Below are positions 47,028 to 56,190 of a stretch of 64,000 bases of DNA, piece by piece. The stretch is from Micromonospora sp. FIMYZ51 (GTDB lineage: Bacteria; Actinomycetota; Actinomycetes; Mycobacteriales; Micromonosporaceae), in contig NZ_CP134706.1 in assembly GCF_038246755.1 (NCBI RefSeq), positions 5,022,001 through 5,086,000 on the forward strand. Direction: 5' to 3'. The stretch's first letter is position 1. Every line of letters begins with the position of its first letter. The position numbers were made by a program, and so were the translations under genes. A model generated the notes under the pieces. The model was not told the DNA's origin. It saw only the letters and a program-made list of their open reading frames with translations, and searched no databases.

Positions 47028-47500
47028 GCCTTCACCTCCGTCGGGCTCACGCCCACCCCGGCGCGTGCCGCAGCGTCCTTGAACGCCATCCACGGCAACA
47101 GCGCGCACTTGACCCGGGCGGGATAGCGGGCAACTCCCTCGAACGCCACCCCGTCGCCGAGCACTTCCTCGTCCGGCGTGACCTGGCCACGGCCGGACAT
47201 CAACGTCACAAACGCCGCGTGCACCGCAAGCGCCTCGGCGGCACCCCGCCCGGTCAGCAACTCGTGCAGCACGCTCGCGGACGCCTGGCTGATCGAACAG
47301 CCCATCCCGTCGTACGACACGTCGTGCAGGACGTCGCCGTCGGTGGCGACCCGGACGGTCACCTCGTCGCCGCAGGTCGGGTTGACGTGGTGCGCCTCGC
47401 CCACCTGGTCGGCCGGGTCGGCGGCGTCGCGCAACCCGCGACCGTGCGGGTGCTTGTAGTGGTCCAGGATGATCTCCTGGTAGAGCGACTCAAGCTGCAT
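47024..47500 (-). CDS. sufU: Fe-S cluster assembly scaffold / sulfur-transfer protein SufU
   Basis: 158 aa. The three zinc/sulfur cysteines are in PTCGDEVTV, GMGCSISQAS and VKCALLPWMAF. In Gram-positives SufU takes persulfide sulfur from SufS via a zinc-ligand swap and passes it to SufBCD. The start overlaps the sufS stop by one base (TGATG) and its end overlaps sufT (ATGA). Confidence 0.96.
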   Translation of the reverse strand: MQLESLYQEIILDHYKHPHGRGLRDAADPADQVGEAHHVNPTCGDEVTVRVATDGDVLHDVSYDGMGCSISQASASVLHELLTGRGAAEALAVHAAFVTLMSGRGQVTPDEEVLGDGVAFEGVARYPARVKCALLPWMAFKDAAARAGVGVSPTEVKA

Positions 47501-48804
47501 CAGCCGAACACCTTCCGCACCTGCGCCAGGCCCGCCACCAGGGCGTCGATCTCCTCGGTGGTGGTGTAGAGGTAGAACGAGGCCCGGGTCATCGCCGGCA
47601 CCCCGAACCGGGTGCAGACCGGCCGGGCGCAGTGGTGACCCACCCGGACCTGCACGCCGAGGGCGTCCAGCACCTGCCCCACGTCGTGCGGATGCACGTC
47701 ACCGAGGGCGAACGAGATCGTGCCGCCCCGGCCGACCGGTACCTCCGGCCCGAAGATCCGCAGGCCGGGCACGCTGCCCAGGGCATCCAGGGCGTACGCG
47801 GTCAACTGCTTCTCGTGCCACTGGATCGCCGGCATGCCGAGGCCGGTGAGGTAGTCCACCGCCGCGCCGAGCGCGACCGCCTCGGCGATCGGCGGGGTGC
47901 CGGCCTCGAAGCGGGCCGGCGGCGCGGCGAACGTGGAGCCGCCCAACGTCACGGTCTCGATCATCGAGCCGCCACCGAGCACCGGGGGCATCGCGGCGAG
48001 CAGCTCGGCCCGCCCCCAGAGCACCCCGATGCCGGTCGGGCCGCACATCTTGTGCCCGGTGAAGACGATGAAGTCCGCGTCCAGGTCGACCACGTCGATG
48101 GGCATGTGCGGCACCGACTGCGAGCAGTCCCACAGCAGCAACGCGCCCACCTCACGGACCCGGGCGGTGATCCGCGAGGTGGCGTTTACCGTGCCGAGGA
48201 TGTTGGACATGTGCACCAGCGAGACGATCTTCGTCCGCTCGTTGACCAGATCCGTCAGCCCCGACTCGTCCAGCCGGCCGGCCTCGGTGACCGGAAACCA
48301 GCGCAGCGTCGCGCCGGTGCGCTCGGCCAGCAGCTGCCACGGGACGATGTTCGAGTGGTGCTCCATCTCGGAGATGACGATCTCGTCACCGGGGCCGAGC
48401 CGGAACCGGGGGTCGGCCCCGGTGCCCAGCGAGGCGTTCGAGAAGGCGTACGCCACCAGGTTGATCGCCTCGGTGGAGTTCTTGGTGAACACCACCTCGT
48501 CCACGCTTGGCGCGTTGACGAAGGCCGCGATCTTGCCCCGGGCCGCCTCGTACGCCTCGGTGGCCTCGGTGCCCAGCGTGTGCACCGACCGGGACACGTT
48601 GGCGTTGTGCCGCTCGTAGTGCTCGCGCAGCACGTCGAGCACCTGGCGCGGCTTGTGCGAGGTGTTGGCGCTGTCGAGGTAGACAAGCGGATGGCCGTTG
48701 ATCTCCCGGTCCAGGATCGGGAAGTCGGCGCGTACCGCCGCCACGTCGTAACGCGGCACGTCGTCGTACTGCGGCATCCCCGGCGGGATCGCGATGGTGG
48801 TCAT
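47500..48804 (-). CDS. sufS: Cysteine desulfurase SufS
   Basis: 434 aa, PLP-dependent class V aminotransferase fold. The cofactor Lys is in FTGHKMCGPTG, and the persulfide Cys is in RVGHHCARPVCTRFG. HHSNIVPW in the middle is the usual PLP-stacking His region. Converts cysteine to alanine and a protein persulfide for Fe-S assembly. 26 nt downstream of sufC. Confidence 0.97.
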   Translation of the reverse strand: MTTIAIPPGMPQYDDVPRYDVAAVRADFPILDREINGHPLVYLDSANTSHKPRQVLDVLREHYERHNANVSRSVHTLGTEATEAYEAARGKIAAFVNAPSVDEVVFTKNSTEAINLVAYAFSNASLGTGADPRFRLGPGDEIVISEMEHHSNIVPWQLLAERTGATLRWFPVTEAGRLDESGLTDLVNERTKIVSLVHMSNILGTVNATSRITARVREVGALLLWDCSQSVPHMPIDVVDLDADFIVFTGHKMCGPTGIGVLWGRAELLAAMPPVLGGGSMIETVTLGGSTFAAPPARFEAGTPPIAEAVALGAAVDYLTGLGMPAIQWHEKQLTAYALDALGSVPGLRIFGPEVPVGRGGTISFALGDVHPHDVGQVLDALGVQVRVGHHCARPVCTRFGVPAMTRASFYLYTTTEEIDALVAGLAQVRKVFG

Positions 48805-48830
48805 CGTCGTGACCGGCCCTTCCTCGGAAT

Positions 48831-49604
48831 TCAGGCCCGCGCCGAACCGGCCCCGGCCACGTACCGCTCGTAACCCTCTTCCTCGAGCTTGTCGGCCAGC
48901 TCCGGGCCGCCCTGCTCGACGATCCGGCCGGCGACGAAGACGTGCACGAAGTCCGGCTTGATGTAGCGCAGGATCCGGGTGTAGTGGGTGATCAGCAGCA
49001 GCCCGGTGTTGCCGGTGTCGCGGACCCGGTTGACGCCCTCGCTGACCACGCGCAGCGCGTCCACGTCGAGACCGGAGTCGGTCTCGTCGAGGATGGCCAT
49101 CTTCGGCTTGAGCAGCTCCAGCTGCACGATCTCGTGCCGCTTCTTCTCGCCGCCGGAGAAGCCCTCGTTGACGTTGCGCTGGGCGAAGGCCGGGTCCATG
49201 TGCAGACGCTCCATCGCCCCGCGCAGCTCGCCGCCCCAGGTACGCAGCTTCGGCGCCGCGCCGTCGATCGCGGTCTTGGCGGTACGCAGGAAGTTCGCCA
49301 CCGACACCCCCGGCACCTCGACCGGGTACTGCATGGCCAGGAAGAGGCCGGCGCGGGCCCGCTCGTCGACGGAGAGCTCCAGCACGTCCACCCCGTCGAG
49401 GGTGACCGAACCGCCGGTGATCTCGTACTTCGGGTGGCCGGCGATCGAGTACGCCAGAGTCGACTTGCCGGAGCCGTTCGGGCCCATGATGGCGTGCGTC
49501 TCGCCGGAGCGCACGGTCAGGTCGACACCGTGCAGGATCGGCTTGAGCTCACCCTCGGGCAGCTTGACCGACACCTGCAGGTCACGGATCTCCAGGGTGC
49601 TCAT
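48831..49604 (-). CDS. sufC: Fe-S assembly ATPase SufC
   Basis: 257 aa. Walker A GPNGSGKSTL, signature FSGGEKKRHEIVQL and Walker B MAILDETDSGLD with the SufC-specific DxDSGLD. Energises the SufBCD scaffold. The start overlaps the Rieske gene stop by one base (TAATG). Confidence 0.97.
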   Translation of the reverse strand: MSTLEIRDLQVSVKLPEGELKPILHGVDLTVRSGETHAIMGPNGSGKSTLAYSIAGHPKYEITGGSVTLDGVDVLELSVDERARAGLFLAMQYPVEVPGVSVANFLRTAKTAIDGAAPKLRTWGGELRGAMERLHMDPAFAQRNVNEGFSGGEKKRHEIVQLELLKPKMAILDETDSGLDVDALRVVSEGVNRVRDTGNTGLLLITHYTRILRYIKPDFVHVFVAGRIVEQGGPELADKLEEEGYERYVAGAGSARA

Positions 49605-49948
49605 TATCGGGTCACTCCATTACTCGGCAGCGGACGGCCGTCGCCGTCCACGGAAAGGTAGATGTCGCCGTCGCGGACGTCGACGGGATAGACGGGTACG
49701 GGTTCGGTGGCGGGCAGCCCGGTCGGCTCACCGGTACGCAGGTCGAAGCGGGAGCCGTGCAGCCAGCACTCAAGCGTGCAGCCCTCCACCTCGCCCTCGG
49801 AGAGGGCCACGGCGGCGTGCGAGCACTCGTCGTGCACGGCGTAGAACCGGTCGTCCTCGCCGTGCACGACGGCGACCTGGGTGCCGTTGACGTCGGCGCT
49901 GATCACGGTGCCCTTCGGCACGTCCTCGACGGCGCAGATGCGGATCAT
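49604..49948 (-). CDS. Rieske [2Fe-2S] ferredoxin-like protein of the suf operon
   Basis: 114 aa from ATG 49948, in TGATG overlap with sufD. One Rieske domain: first ligand pair CSH in DECSHAAVAL, second CWLH in LECWLHGSRFDLRTG, with the NirD/ferredoxin-subunit ending GLPATEPVPVYPVDV. It is encoded between sufD and sufC, as in Streptomyces. The tight coupling suggests it supplies electrons, or is itself an early Fe-S client, during assembly. The role is not established. Confidence 0.93.
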   Translation of the reverse strand: MIRICAVEDVPKGTVISADVNGTQVAVVHGEDDRFYAVHDECSHAAVALSEGEVEGCTLECWLHGSRFDLRTGEPTGLPATEPVPVYPVDVRDGDIYLSVDGDGRPLPSNGVTR

Positions 49949-51090
49949 CACGCGCCGGCCTTCGTCAGCCGGGCCTCGATCGTCTCGCCGAGTCGCTCGC
50001 GCAGCCCCTCGACCGGGATCTTGTTCAACAGCTCGGCGAAGAAGCCGCGTACCACCAGCCGGCGCGCTTCGGCCTCCGGGATGCCCCGGGCCATCAGGTA
50101 GAACAGCTGCTCATCGTCGAAACGGCCGGTGGCGCTCGCGTGACCGGCACCGGCGATCTCGCCGGTCTCGATCTCCAGATTCGGTACGGAGTCGGCCCGC
50201 GCGCCGTCGGTGAGCAGCAGGTTCCGGTTGATCTCGTACGTGTCGGTGCCGGTCGCCTCGGCCCGGATCAGCACGTCGCCGACCCAGACCGTGCGGGCGC
50301 TCTCGCCCTGCAACGCGCCCCGGTAACCGACGTAGCTGCGGCAGTCCGGCACGGTGTGGTCGACCAGCTGGCGGTGCTCCAGGTGCTGGCCGGAGTCGGC
50401 GAAGTAGACGCCGTACAGCTCGGCCTCGCCGCCCCGGTCGGTGTATTCCACGGTGGTGTACTGACGGACCAGGTCGCCGCCGAGGGTGACCTGGACGTGC
50501 AGCACCCGCGCGTCCCGGCCCAGCCGCACCTTCAGGTGCTGGGCCTGCACCGCGTCGTCGGCCCAGTCGGCCACGGTGACCAGGGTCAGCTTCGCCCCAT
50601 CGGCCACCGTCACCTCGACGTTGTCGGCAAGCGTCGTCGAACCGACGTGCTCCAGCACCAGGATCGCCTCGGCGAACCGGCCCACCTCGACGAAGGTGTG
50701 CCCGAAGGCCACCCCCTCGCTACCCTCGCCGACCGCCCGCAGGATGGTCGGGCCACTCACCACGGCGTCCTGCGCCACCCGTACCAGCAGCGCCTCCGTG
50801 GCACCGCCGTAGGCCAGCGCGCTGACCCGGTCGACGGGGGTGAGCACGCTGCCCACCCGCGGGTCGTCGGTGCCGACCCGCTGGACGGAGACGCCCTCGG
50901 GCAGCTCGTCGTGCTCGTGCCGGATCGTGCCGGTGGCGGTGCGGTCGTCGCCGACCAGCCCGCGCAGCCGCTTGAGCGGGGTGAAGCGCCACTCCTCCTC
51001 CAGGCCGGTCAGGGCCGGGAAGTCGGCGACGTCGTACGAGCGCAGCGCCTGCGACTTGGTGCTGGGCGGCGCGGAAGCCTGGGTAGTCAT
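49948..51090 (-). CDS. sufD: Fe-S assembly scaffold protein SufD
   Basis: 380 aa. Shares the right-handed beta-helix core with SufB (RDARVLHVQVTLGGDLVRQ, YRGALQGESARTVWVGD) and the C-terminal helical domain (FDDEQLFYLMARGIPEAEAR, RLVVRGFFAELLNKIP). Forms the SufB-SufD heterodimer. 82 nt downstream of sufB. Confidence 0.96.
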   Translation of the reverse strand: MTTQASAPPSTKSQALRSYDVADFPALTGLEEEWRFTPLKRLRGLVGDDRTATGTIRHEHDELPEGVSVQRVGTDDPRVGSVLTPVDRVSALAYGGATEALLVRVAQDAVVSGPTILRAVGEGSEGVAFGHTFVEVGRFAEAILVLEHVGSTTLADNVEVTVADGAKLTLVTVADWADDAVQAQHLKVRLGRDARVLHVQVTLGGDLVRQYTTVEYTDRGGEAELYGVYFADSGQHLEHRQLVDHTVPDCRSYVGYRGALQGESARTVWVGDVLIRAEATGTDTYEINRNLLLTDGARADSVPNLEIETGEIAGAGHASATGRFDDEQLFYLMARGIPEAEARRLVVRGFFAELLNKIPVEGLRERLGETIEARLTKAGA

Positions 51091-51172
51091 CTCGTCCTTG
51101 GTCTGTTCTTGCGACGACGGTTTGGTGCTTCGGTGGCGGGCCGGCCCGGGCCGACCCGCCGGTCGAGGCGGG

Positions 51173-52603
51173 TCAGCCGACCGCGCCCTCCATCTGGAGC
51201 TCGATCAGGCGGTTGAGCTCCAGGGCGTACTCCATCGGCAGTTCCTTGGCGATCGGCTCGATGAACCCGCGCACGATCATCGCCATCGCCTCGTCCTCGC
51301 TCAGACCCCGGCTCATCAGGTAGAAGAGCTGGTCCTCGCTGACCTTGGAGACGGTCGCCTCGTGCCCCATCGACACGTCGTCCTCGCGGATGTCGACGTA
51401 CGGGTAGGTGTCGGAGCGGGAGATCGTGTCGACAAGCAGGGCGTCGCACTTGACCGTGCTGGCGCTGCTGTGCGAGCCCTCCAGCACCTGCACCAGGCCC
51501 CGGTACGAGGTCCGGCCGCCACCACGAGCGATCGACTTCGACACGATGGTGCTGCTGGTGTGCGGTGCCGCGTGCACCATCTTGGCGCCGGCGTCCTGGT
51601 GCTGCCCCTCACCGGCCATGGCCACCGAGAGCACCTCGCCCTTGGCGTGCTCGCCGGTCATGTAGACCGCCGGGTACTTCATGGTGACCTTGGAGCCGAT
51701 GTTGCCGTCGATCCACTCCATGGTCGCGCCCTCGTGGCACACGGCGCGCTTGGTGACCAGGTTGTAGACGTTGTTGGACCAGTTCTGGATGGTCGTGTAG
51801 CGGCACCGGGCGTTCTTCTTGACGATGATCTCCACCACCGCGCTGTGCAGCGAGTCGGAGGAGTAGATGGGCGCGGTGCAGCCCTCGACGTAGTGCACGT
51901 ACGCACCCTCGTCGACGATGATCAGCGTCCGCTCGAACTGGCCCATGTTCTCGGTGTTGATCCGGAAGTAGGCCTGTAGCGGGATCTCCACCTGCACGCC
52001 CTTCGGCACGTAGATGAACGAGCCACCGGACCACACGGAGGTGTTCAGCGCGGCGAACTTGTTGTCGCCGACCGGGATCACCGTGCCGAAGTACTCCTTG
52101 AACAGGTCCTCGTGCTCCTTGAGGGCGGTGTCGGTGTCGAGAAAGACGACACCCTGCTCCTCCAGGTCCTCACGGATCTTGTGGTAGACCACCTCGGACT
52201 CGTACTGCGCCGCGACCCCGGCGACCAGCCGCTGCTTCTCCGCCTCCGGGATGCCCAGCTTGTCGTAGGTGTTCTTGATGTCCTCGGGCAGGTCCTCCCA
52301 GCTGGTGGCCTGCTTCTCGGTGGAGCGCACGAAGTACTTGATGTTGTCGAAGTTGATCCCGGTGAGGTCCGCACCCCAGGCCGGCATCGGCTTGCGGTCG
52401 AACAGCCGCAGGCCCTTCAGGCGCAGGTCGAGCATCCAGGCCGGCTCGTTCTTCTTGGCCGAGATGTCCCGCACCACCGCCTCGTTGAGGCCACGCTGGG
52501 CGGAGGCACCGGCGACGTCCGGGTCGGCCCAGCCGTACTCGTAGTTGCCCAGGGCGGCGAGCTGCTCCTCCTGGGTCAGGGGCTGGACGATCTGCTCGGT
52601 CAT
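51173..52603 (-). CDS. sufB: Fe-S assembly scaffold protein SufB
   Basis: 476 aa. Typical SufB: N-terminal [19 protein letters not shown], beta-helix [20 protein letters not shown] with the ligand-region Cys, and the C-terminal [19 protein letters not shown]. No intein is present, unlike some mycobacterial SufB. The start overlaps the sufR stop (ATGA). Confidence 0.97.
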   Translation of the reverse strand: MTEQIVQPLTQEEQLAALGNYEYGWADPDVAGASAQRGLNEAVVRDISAKKNEPAWMLDLRLKGLRLFDRKPMPAWGADLTGINFDNIKYFVRSTEKQATSWEDLPEDIKNTYDKLGIPEAEKQRLVAGVAAQYESEVVYHKIREDLEEQGVVFLDTDTALKEHEDLFKEYFGTVIPVGDNKFAALNTSVWSGGSFIYVPKGVQVEIPLQAYFRINTENMGQFERTLIIVDEGAYVHYVEGCTAPIYSSDSLHSAVVEIIVKKNARCRYTTIQNWSNNVYNLVTKRAVCHEGATMEWIDGNIGSKVTMKYPAVYMTGEHAKGEVLSVAMAGEGQHQDAGAKMVHAAPHTSSTIVSKSIARGGGRTSYRGLVQVLEGSHSSASTVKCDALLVDTISRSDTYPYVDIREDDVSMGHEATVSKVSEDQLFYLMSRGLSEDEAMAMIVRGFIEPIAKELPMEYALELNRLIELQMEGAVG

Positions 52604-53385
52604 CTATCTGTCCTCACAGTGGTGACGGTCTTACCGGACTGGGCAGGCGGCGGGCCGGGAATGTGCGTGGTGCACACCCCGTCGCCGTGCGCGATGGTGG
52701 CCAGGCGCTGCACGTGCGTGCCGACCAGGCGGGAAATCACCGTGGTCTCGGCCTCGCACAGCTGAGGGAACTCGGCGGCCACGTGCGCCACCGGGCAGTG
52801 GTGCTGGCAGAGCTGGCCGCCGGAAGCGATCGTGGACGCACTGGCAGCGTATCCCTCTGCGGTCAGCGCCGCGGCGAGTGCCTCCGCCCGGGCCATCGGA
52901 TCGTCTCCGGCGTCGGCCAGAGCGGCCTGGCAGCGGGCCTCCAGGGCGGCCACCTGCTCGGCGGCGAACTCTGCCACCGCCTGCGTGCCGCCCGTGCGGG
53001 CGATCCAGCGCAGCGCGGCGGTGGCCATGTTGTCGTAGTGGTGGGTGCCACAGCGACTGCGGGCGGCGTCGGTCAGCAGGAACACCTTGGCCGGCCGGCC
53101 CCGCCCCCGGTGACCGCGGACGACCTGTTCGTTGGCAATCACGTCGCCGTCGGCGAGCATCGCGTCGAGGTGCCGGCGGATCGCCGCCGGGCTGAGCCCC
53201 AGCGCGGCACCCAACTGGGCGGCGGTGGCGGCCCGGCGCTCCAGCAGCAACTGGGTCACCCGGTCCCGGGTCGAGACGTCCGCCGACGCGGCACGGTTCT
53301 CCCCCGCAACCCGGGCGGACTGGGCCGCACCGGCGGCCGGACCGGCCGTCGGTCGGTGCCCAGGCAGCGCCGCCGCGTTTTTCAC
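52600..53385 (-). CDS. sufR: SufR-type Fe-S-sensing repressor of the suf operon
   Basis: 261 aa from GTG 53385. A winged-helix DNA-binding domain ([57 protein letters not shown]) is followed by a C-terminal sensor with the Cys cluster [19 protein letters not shown]. The cysteines coordinate the Fe-S cluster. First gene of the leftward operon and coupled to sufB. SufR represses suf when the cluster is present. Confidence 0.93.
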   Translation of the reverse strand: MKNAAALPGHRPTAGPAAGAAQSARVAGENRAASADVSTRDRVTQLLLERRAATAAQLGAALGLSPAAIRRHLDAMLADGDVIANEQVVRGHRGRGRPAKVFLLTDAARSRCGTHHYDNMATAALRWIARTGGTQAVAEFAAEQVAALEARCQAALADAGDDPMARAEALAAALTAEGYAASASTIASGGQLCQHHCPVAHVAAEFPQLCEAETTVISRLVGTHVQRLATIAHGDGVCTTHIPGPPPAQSGKTVTTVRTDR

Positions 53386-53403
53386 AACGCCAACGTTACG
53401 TAA
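53385..53403. promoter_or_regulatory. Candidate SufR operator region
   Basis: Immediately before sufR the plus strand reads CAAC-GCCAAC-GTTA (53385-53398), one mismatch from a CAAC-N6-GTTG inverted repeat that I recall for a Streptomyces SufR. It overlaps a perfect TTACGTAA (53396-53403). It lies in the 117-bp region divergent with ctaA. Confidence 0.35.
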
Positions 53404-53502
53404 TTCGCGGGGGCCTCGCAAACTCGGGGTAGGGGTGATCCGAACCACCGGCGTGGCGGATCCGCACACGGCTCGATCACTACGATGCGTAGGATTTGCG
53501 CC

Positions 53503-54447
53503 GTGACGACCTCTGCCCGGTCTCCCGTCTCCACCACTCTGCTGCGTCGACTCGCGTTCGCGTCAATCGTCGCGAATGTCGCAATCGTCGGCACCGGCGG
53601 GCTGGTCCGACTGACCGCCTCCGGCCTGGGCTGCCCCACCTGGCCCCGGTGCACCGACGAGTCGTACGTCTCCACGCCGGAGATGGGCCTGCACGGGGCC
53701 ATCGAGTTCGGCAACCGGCTGCTCACCTTCGCGGTCGGGGCCATCGCGCTCGCGGTGCTGGTGGCGGTGCTGCTGCACCGGCCCCGGCGGCCGGGACTGC
53801 TGCCGCTGGCCATCGGCGTGCTGTTCGGCATCCCGGCCCAGGCCGTGATCGGCGGGATCACCGTGCTGACCAACCTCAACCCGTGGGTGGTCGGGCTGCA
53901 CTTCCTCGCCTCGATGGTGGTCATCGCCGTGGCGTACGCCCTCTGGCGGCGGATCAAGGACCCGGACGGACCGGTGGTGCCGACCGTGCCCGCACCGCTG
54001 CGCACCCTGGCCCGGCTCACCGTCGCGGTGAGCGCCTCCGTCCTGGTCGTCGGGACCTGGGTGACCGGCAGCGGACCGCACGCCGGCGACCACGGCGCGG
54101 CCCGCAACGGACTCGACCCGGAAACCATCTCCCAGGTGCACGCCGACGGGGTCTTCCTGCTGCTCGGCCTCTCCGTGGCGCTGGTCTTCGCCTTCCGCGC
54201 GGTCGGTGCCACCCGGGCCGCCCGGGCCGCCACCGTGCTTGTCGCGGTGGAGCTGGGCCAGGGCGTGATCGGCTTCGTGCAGTACTTCACCGACCTGCCC
54301 GCCTTGCTGGTCGGCGCGCACATGGTCGGCTCCTGCCTGGTGCTGCTGGCCTCCCTGGGCATGCTCTGGTCGACCCGGGAACGCCGCCCGACCGCCGTCA
54401 CCGAGTCGTCCCGCCCCAGTCCCGCCGAGGTCCCGGTCCCCGCCTGA
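53503..54447 (+). CDS. ctaA: Heme A synthase CtaA (COX15-type)
   Basis: 314 aa from GTG 53503. TAGGAT at 53490-53495 ends 7 nt before it, so a leaderless start is likely; ATG 53485 would add six residues. Eight membrane helices; the conserved VRLTASGLGCPTWPRC holds the Cys pair on the periplasmic loop, and four His in helices 2, 4, 6 and 8 (for example GLHGAIEFGNR, VGLHFLAS, VHADGVFLLL, VGAHMVGS) bind heme. Oxidises heme O to heme A for cytochrome c oxidase. ctaB, the preceding step, lies 2.7 kb away. Confidence 0.93.
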   Translation: MTTSARSPVSTTLLRRLAFASIVANVAIVGTGGLVRLTASGLGCPTWPRCTDESYVSTPEMGLHGAIEFGNRLLTFAVGAIALAVLVAVLLHRPRRPGLLPLAIGVLFGIPAQAVIGGITVLTNLNPWVVGLHFLASMVVIAVAYALWRRIKDPDGPVVPTVPAPLRTLARLTVAVSASVLVVGTWVTGSGPHAGDHGAARNGLDPETISQVHADGVFLLLGLSVALVFAFRAVGATRAARAATVLVAVELGQGVIGFVQYFTDLPALLVGAHMVGSCLVLLASLGMLWSTRERRPTAVTESSRPSPAEVPVPA

Positions 54448-54480
54448 GCCCGCGCCCAGCCGGCCCCGGCGAAGACGTTC

Positions 54481-55428
54481 TCAGCCGGGTCGGTGCAGGT
54501 GGGTGGCGATCGCGTCGGCCAGCCGGTCGGGGGCGCCGTCGGCGTGGCCGAGGAACAGCGACGGCTCGGTCAGCTCCAACTCGACGAGCACGGGCGCACC
54601 GTTGTCGCCGGGCAACAGGTCCACCCGGGCGTAGAGCAGCCGCTCCGCCGCGCCGGGCACCGCCGCCAGCGCCTTCTCGGCCACCGCCAACTGCTCCTCG
54701 GTGGCGGTGCGCGAGCTGATCGTCTCCGGCCGGTACAACCCGCCCAGGCCGAGATCGGGGCCGGTCAGCAGGGCGTCCTTACGGATCGCGTGGCTGAACC
54801 TGAGCCCGCCCGGGCCGGCCAGAAAGAGCAGGGCCGTCTCACCGACGGTGTCCACCGCCCGGAGGTACGGCTGGATCATGGCGGTCCGGCCCGCCTCGGT
54901 GAGCCGGCGCACGTGCGCCTCGGCCAGCGTACGGTGCTCCGGGTCGGCCAGGTCGTAGCGGCCGGTGTCGGCGGCGCCCGCGCTTACGGTCGGCTTGATG
55001 ACGTACTCGCCGTGCCCACCGCCGGGCCGCCAGGACCGGCCGGGGGTGACCCACTCGGTCGGCACGGTCGGCACCCCGGCGGCCGAGAGTTCGTCGAGGT
55101 AGCGCTTGTCGGTGTTCCAGCGGACCACGTCGGCCGGGTTGACCAGCCGGGGCACCCGCTCGGCCCAGGCGAGGAACTCGTCCCGGCGGGGCGCGTAGTC
55201 CCACGCGGAACGGAGCACCACCAGGTCGTACCCGGCCCAGTCGACCGTCGGGTCGTCCCAGACGGCCGGGGTCACCGGGATGCCGCGGGCGGCCAGCGGC
55301 GCGCACACCAGCCGGTCGTCCGCCTCCAGGTCGGCGAAGTCGGCGCAGGTCACGAGAGCGACCCGGGGGGTCTCCCGGGCCGGCAGGTGCTGCGGTGCTG
55401 CGGACGTGGCGGGCGGTTGTGCGCTCAT
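54481..55428 (-). CDS. ATP-grasp domain protein (glutathione-synthetase/RimK-like)
   Basis: 315 aa from ATG 55428. An N-terminal pre-ATP-grasp domain (VALVTCADFADLEADDRLVC, YDLVVLRSAWDYAPRRDEFL) is followed by a grasp fold with nucleotide-binding YVIKPTVSAGAADTG and the metal-binding ELELTEPSLFLGH. Likely ligates a carboxylate to an amine or thiol; substrates unknown. It occurs as an isolated gene in many actinomycetes and is convergent with ctaA. Confidence 0.85.
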   Translation of the reverse strand: MSAQPPATSAAPQHLPARETPRVALVTCADFADLEADDRLVCAPLAARGIPVTPAVWDDPTVDWAGYDLVVLRSAWDYAPRRDEFLAWAERVPRLVNPADVVRWNTDKRYLDELSAAGVPTVPTEWVTPGRSWRPGGGHGEYVIKPTVSAGAADTGRYDLADPEHRTLAEAHVRRLTEAGRTAMIQPYLRAVDTVGETALLFLAGPGGLRFSHAIRKDALLTGPDLGLGGLYRPETISSRTATEEQLAVAEKALAAVPGAAERLLYARVDLLPGDNGAPVLVELELTEPSLFLGHADGAPDRLADAIATHLHRPG

Positions 55429-55467
55429 GGCGTCGCTATCTCGGTGGAACGTGGCCACCAACTAGGG

Positions 55468-55500
55468 CGGTCGCAGCGGCCAGGCGGGCCACTGCGACCG
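55468..55500 (-). terminator. Terminator between the 55.5-kb small gene and the ATP-grasp gene
   Basis: 14-bp stem CGGTCGCAGCGGCC (55468-55481) with GGCCACTGCGACCG (55487-55500), one mismatch, 5-nt loop. Confidence 0.65.
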
Positions 55501-55548
55501 ATCGGATACGGGTCAGCTATCGCTATCTCGACGAACTGTCGGGCTATG

Positions 55549-55884
55549 TCAGCGGGCCATCGTGCGGCGGGCCATCGAACGCCAGAGGTCGTTGCTCGGA
55601 CGCATCTGGTCCATCAGTTCCCGTTCCCAGGCGTTCTCCACGGCGACTCCGGCCTGCGCGCAGGCCTCCCGGGCCACGACCGTGTCCTCCGCGAACTGGT
55701 CACCCCACGCGCCGTCGGAGCCCACCAGGACGATCCGCGCGCCGCGCTTGCCGACGTACTCGATGACCGCCTTCGCCCCGCCGTGCTCGGCGGCGAACGA
55801 CTTGATACCCGCCACCACGCCGCTGGGGGCCTGACCGGAGGCGGTCTGATCAGCCGTCAGCGTCGTATCGGAACCATCTGCCAT
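55549..55884 (-). CDS. Small conserved actinobacterial protein
   Basis: 111 aa from ATG 55884. GVVAGIKSFAAEHGGAKAVIEYV, then RGARIVLVGSDGAWGDQFAED and VVAREACAQAGVAVENAWEREL form a compact alpha/beta protein ending in a basic helix (MRPSNDLWRSMARRTMAR). No ribosome-binding site, but TAGGCT sits 9 nt before the ATG, suggesting a leaderless transcript. I do not recognise a function; the family is conserved and usually near ctaB or the tkt locus. Confidence 0.7.
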   Translation of the reverse strand: MADGSDTTLTADQTASGQAPSGVVAGIKSFAAEHGGAKAVIEYVGKRGARIVLVGSDGAWGDQFAEDTVVAREACAQAGVAVENAWERELMDQMRPSNDLWRSMARRTMAR

Positions 55885-56129
55885 AACCCGAAGCCTAAGC
55901 AGAGCAGCACCCGTACGGGGGGGAACCATGAACCTTTTGTGATACCGATTACGCCGTGGTTTAAGCAGGCAGCAAGGTGTTTCGCCCGTATTTTTCCGGG
56001 CACAACCGGTCGAAATAACGCCCTGAATGCCAGTAATCGGATCATCGTGCCCGATCAGCCTGATCAGCGGACCAATCCCCCACCGGGTCGGTTGTGCCGA
56101 GAAAGCCGCATCGCAGGGCATCTGCTGGC
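55885..56129. other. AT-richer gene-free segment
   Basis: The 55925-56060 part (for example AACCTTTTGTGATACCG, GTATTTTTCCGGG, CGAAATAACG) is far richer in A/T than anything nearby. It contains the short inverted pair CCGTATTTTTCCGG and no ORF. It precedes the small conserved gene (minus strand) and lies behind ctaB. It may be a promoter/regulatory patch or a remnant of foreign DNA. Confidence 0.5.
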
Positions 56130-56130
56130 T

Positions 56131-56190
56131 GTTAGTAAGGGGCCCTTCCTATACACCAGGCGTTAAGAAGGGGCCCTTCCTTACTGCTCT
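56131..56190 (+). repeat. Dispersed two-part GGGCCC element, copy C
   Basis: Half-units GTTAGTAAGGGGCCCTTCCT (56131-56150) and GTTAAGAAGGGGCCCTTCCT (56162-56181), 31 bp apart, joined by ATACACCAGGC, then TTACTGCTC. It touches the ctaB stop (56189). Confidence 0.9.
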
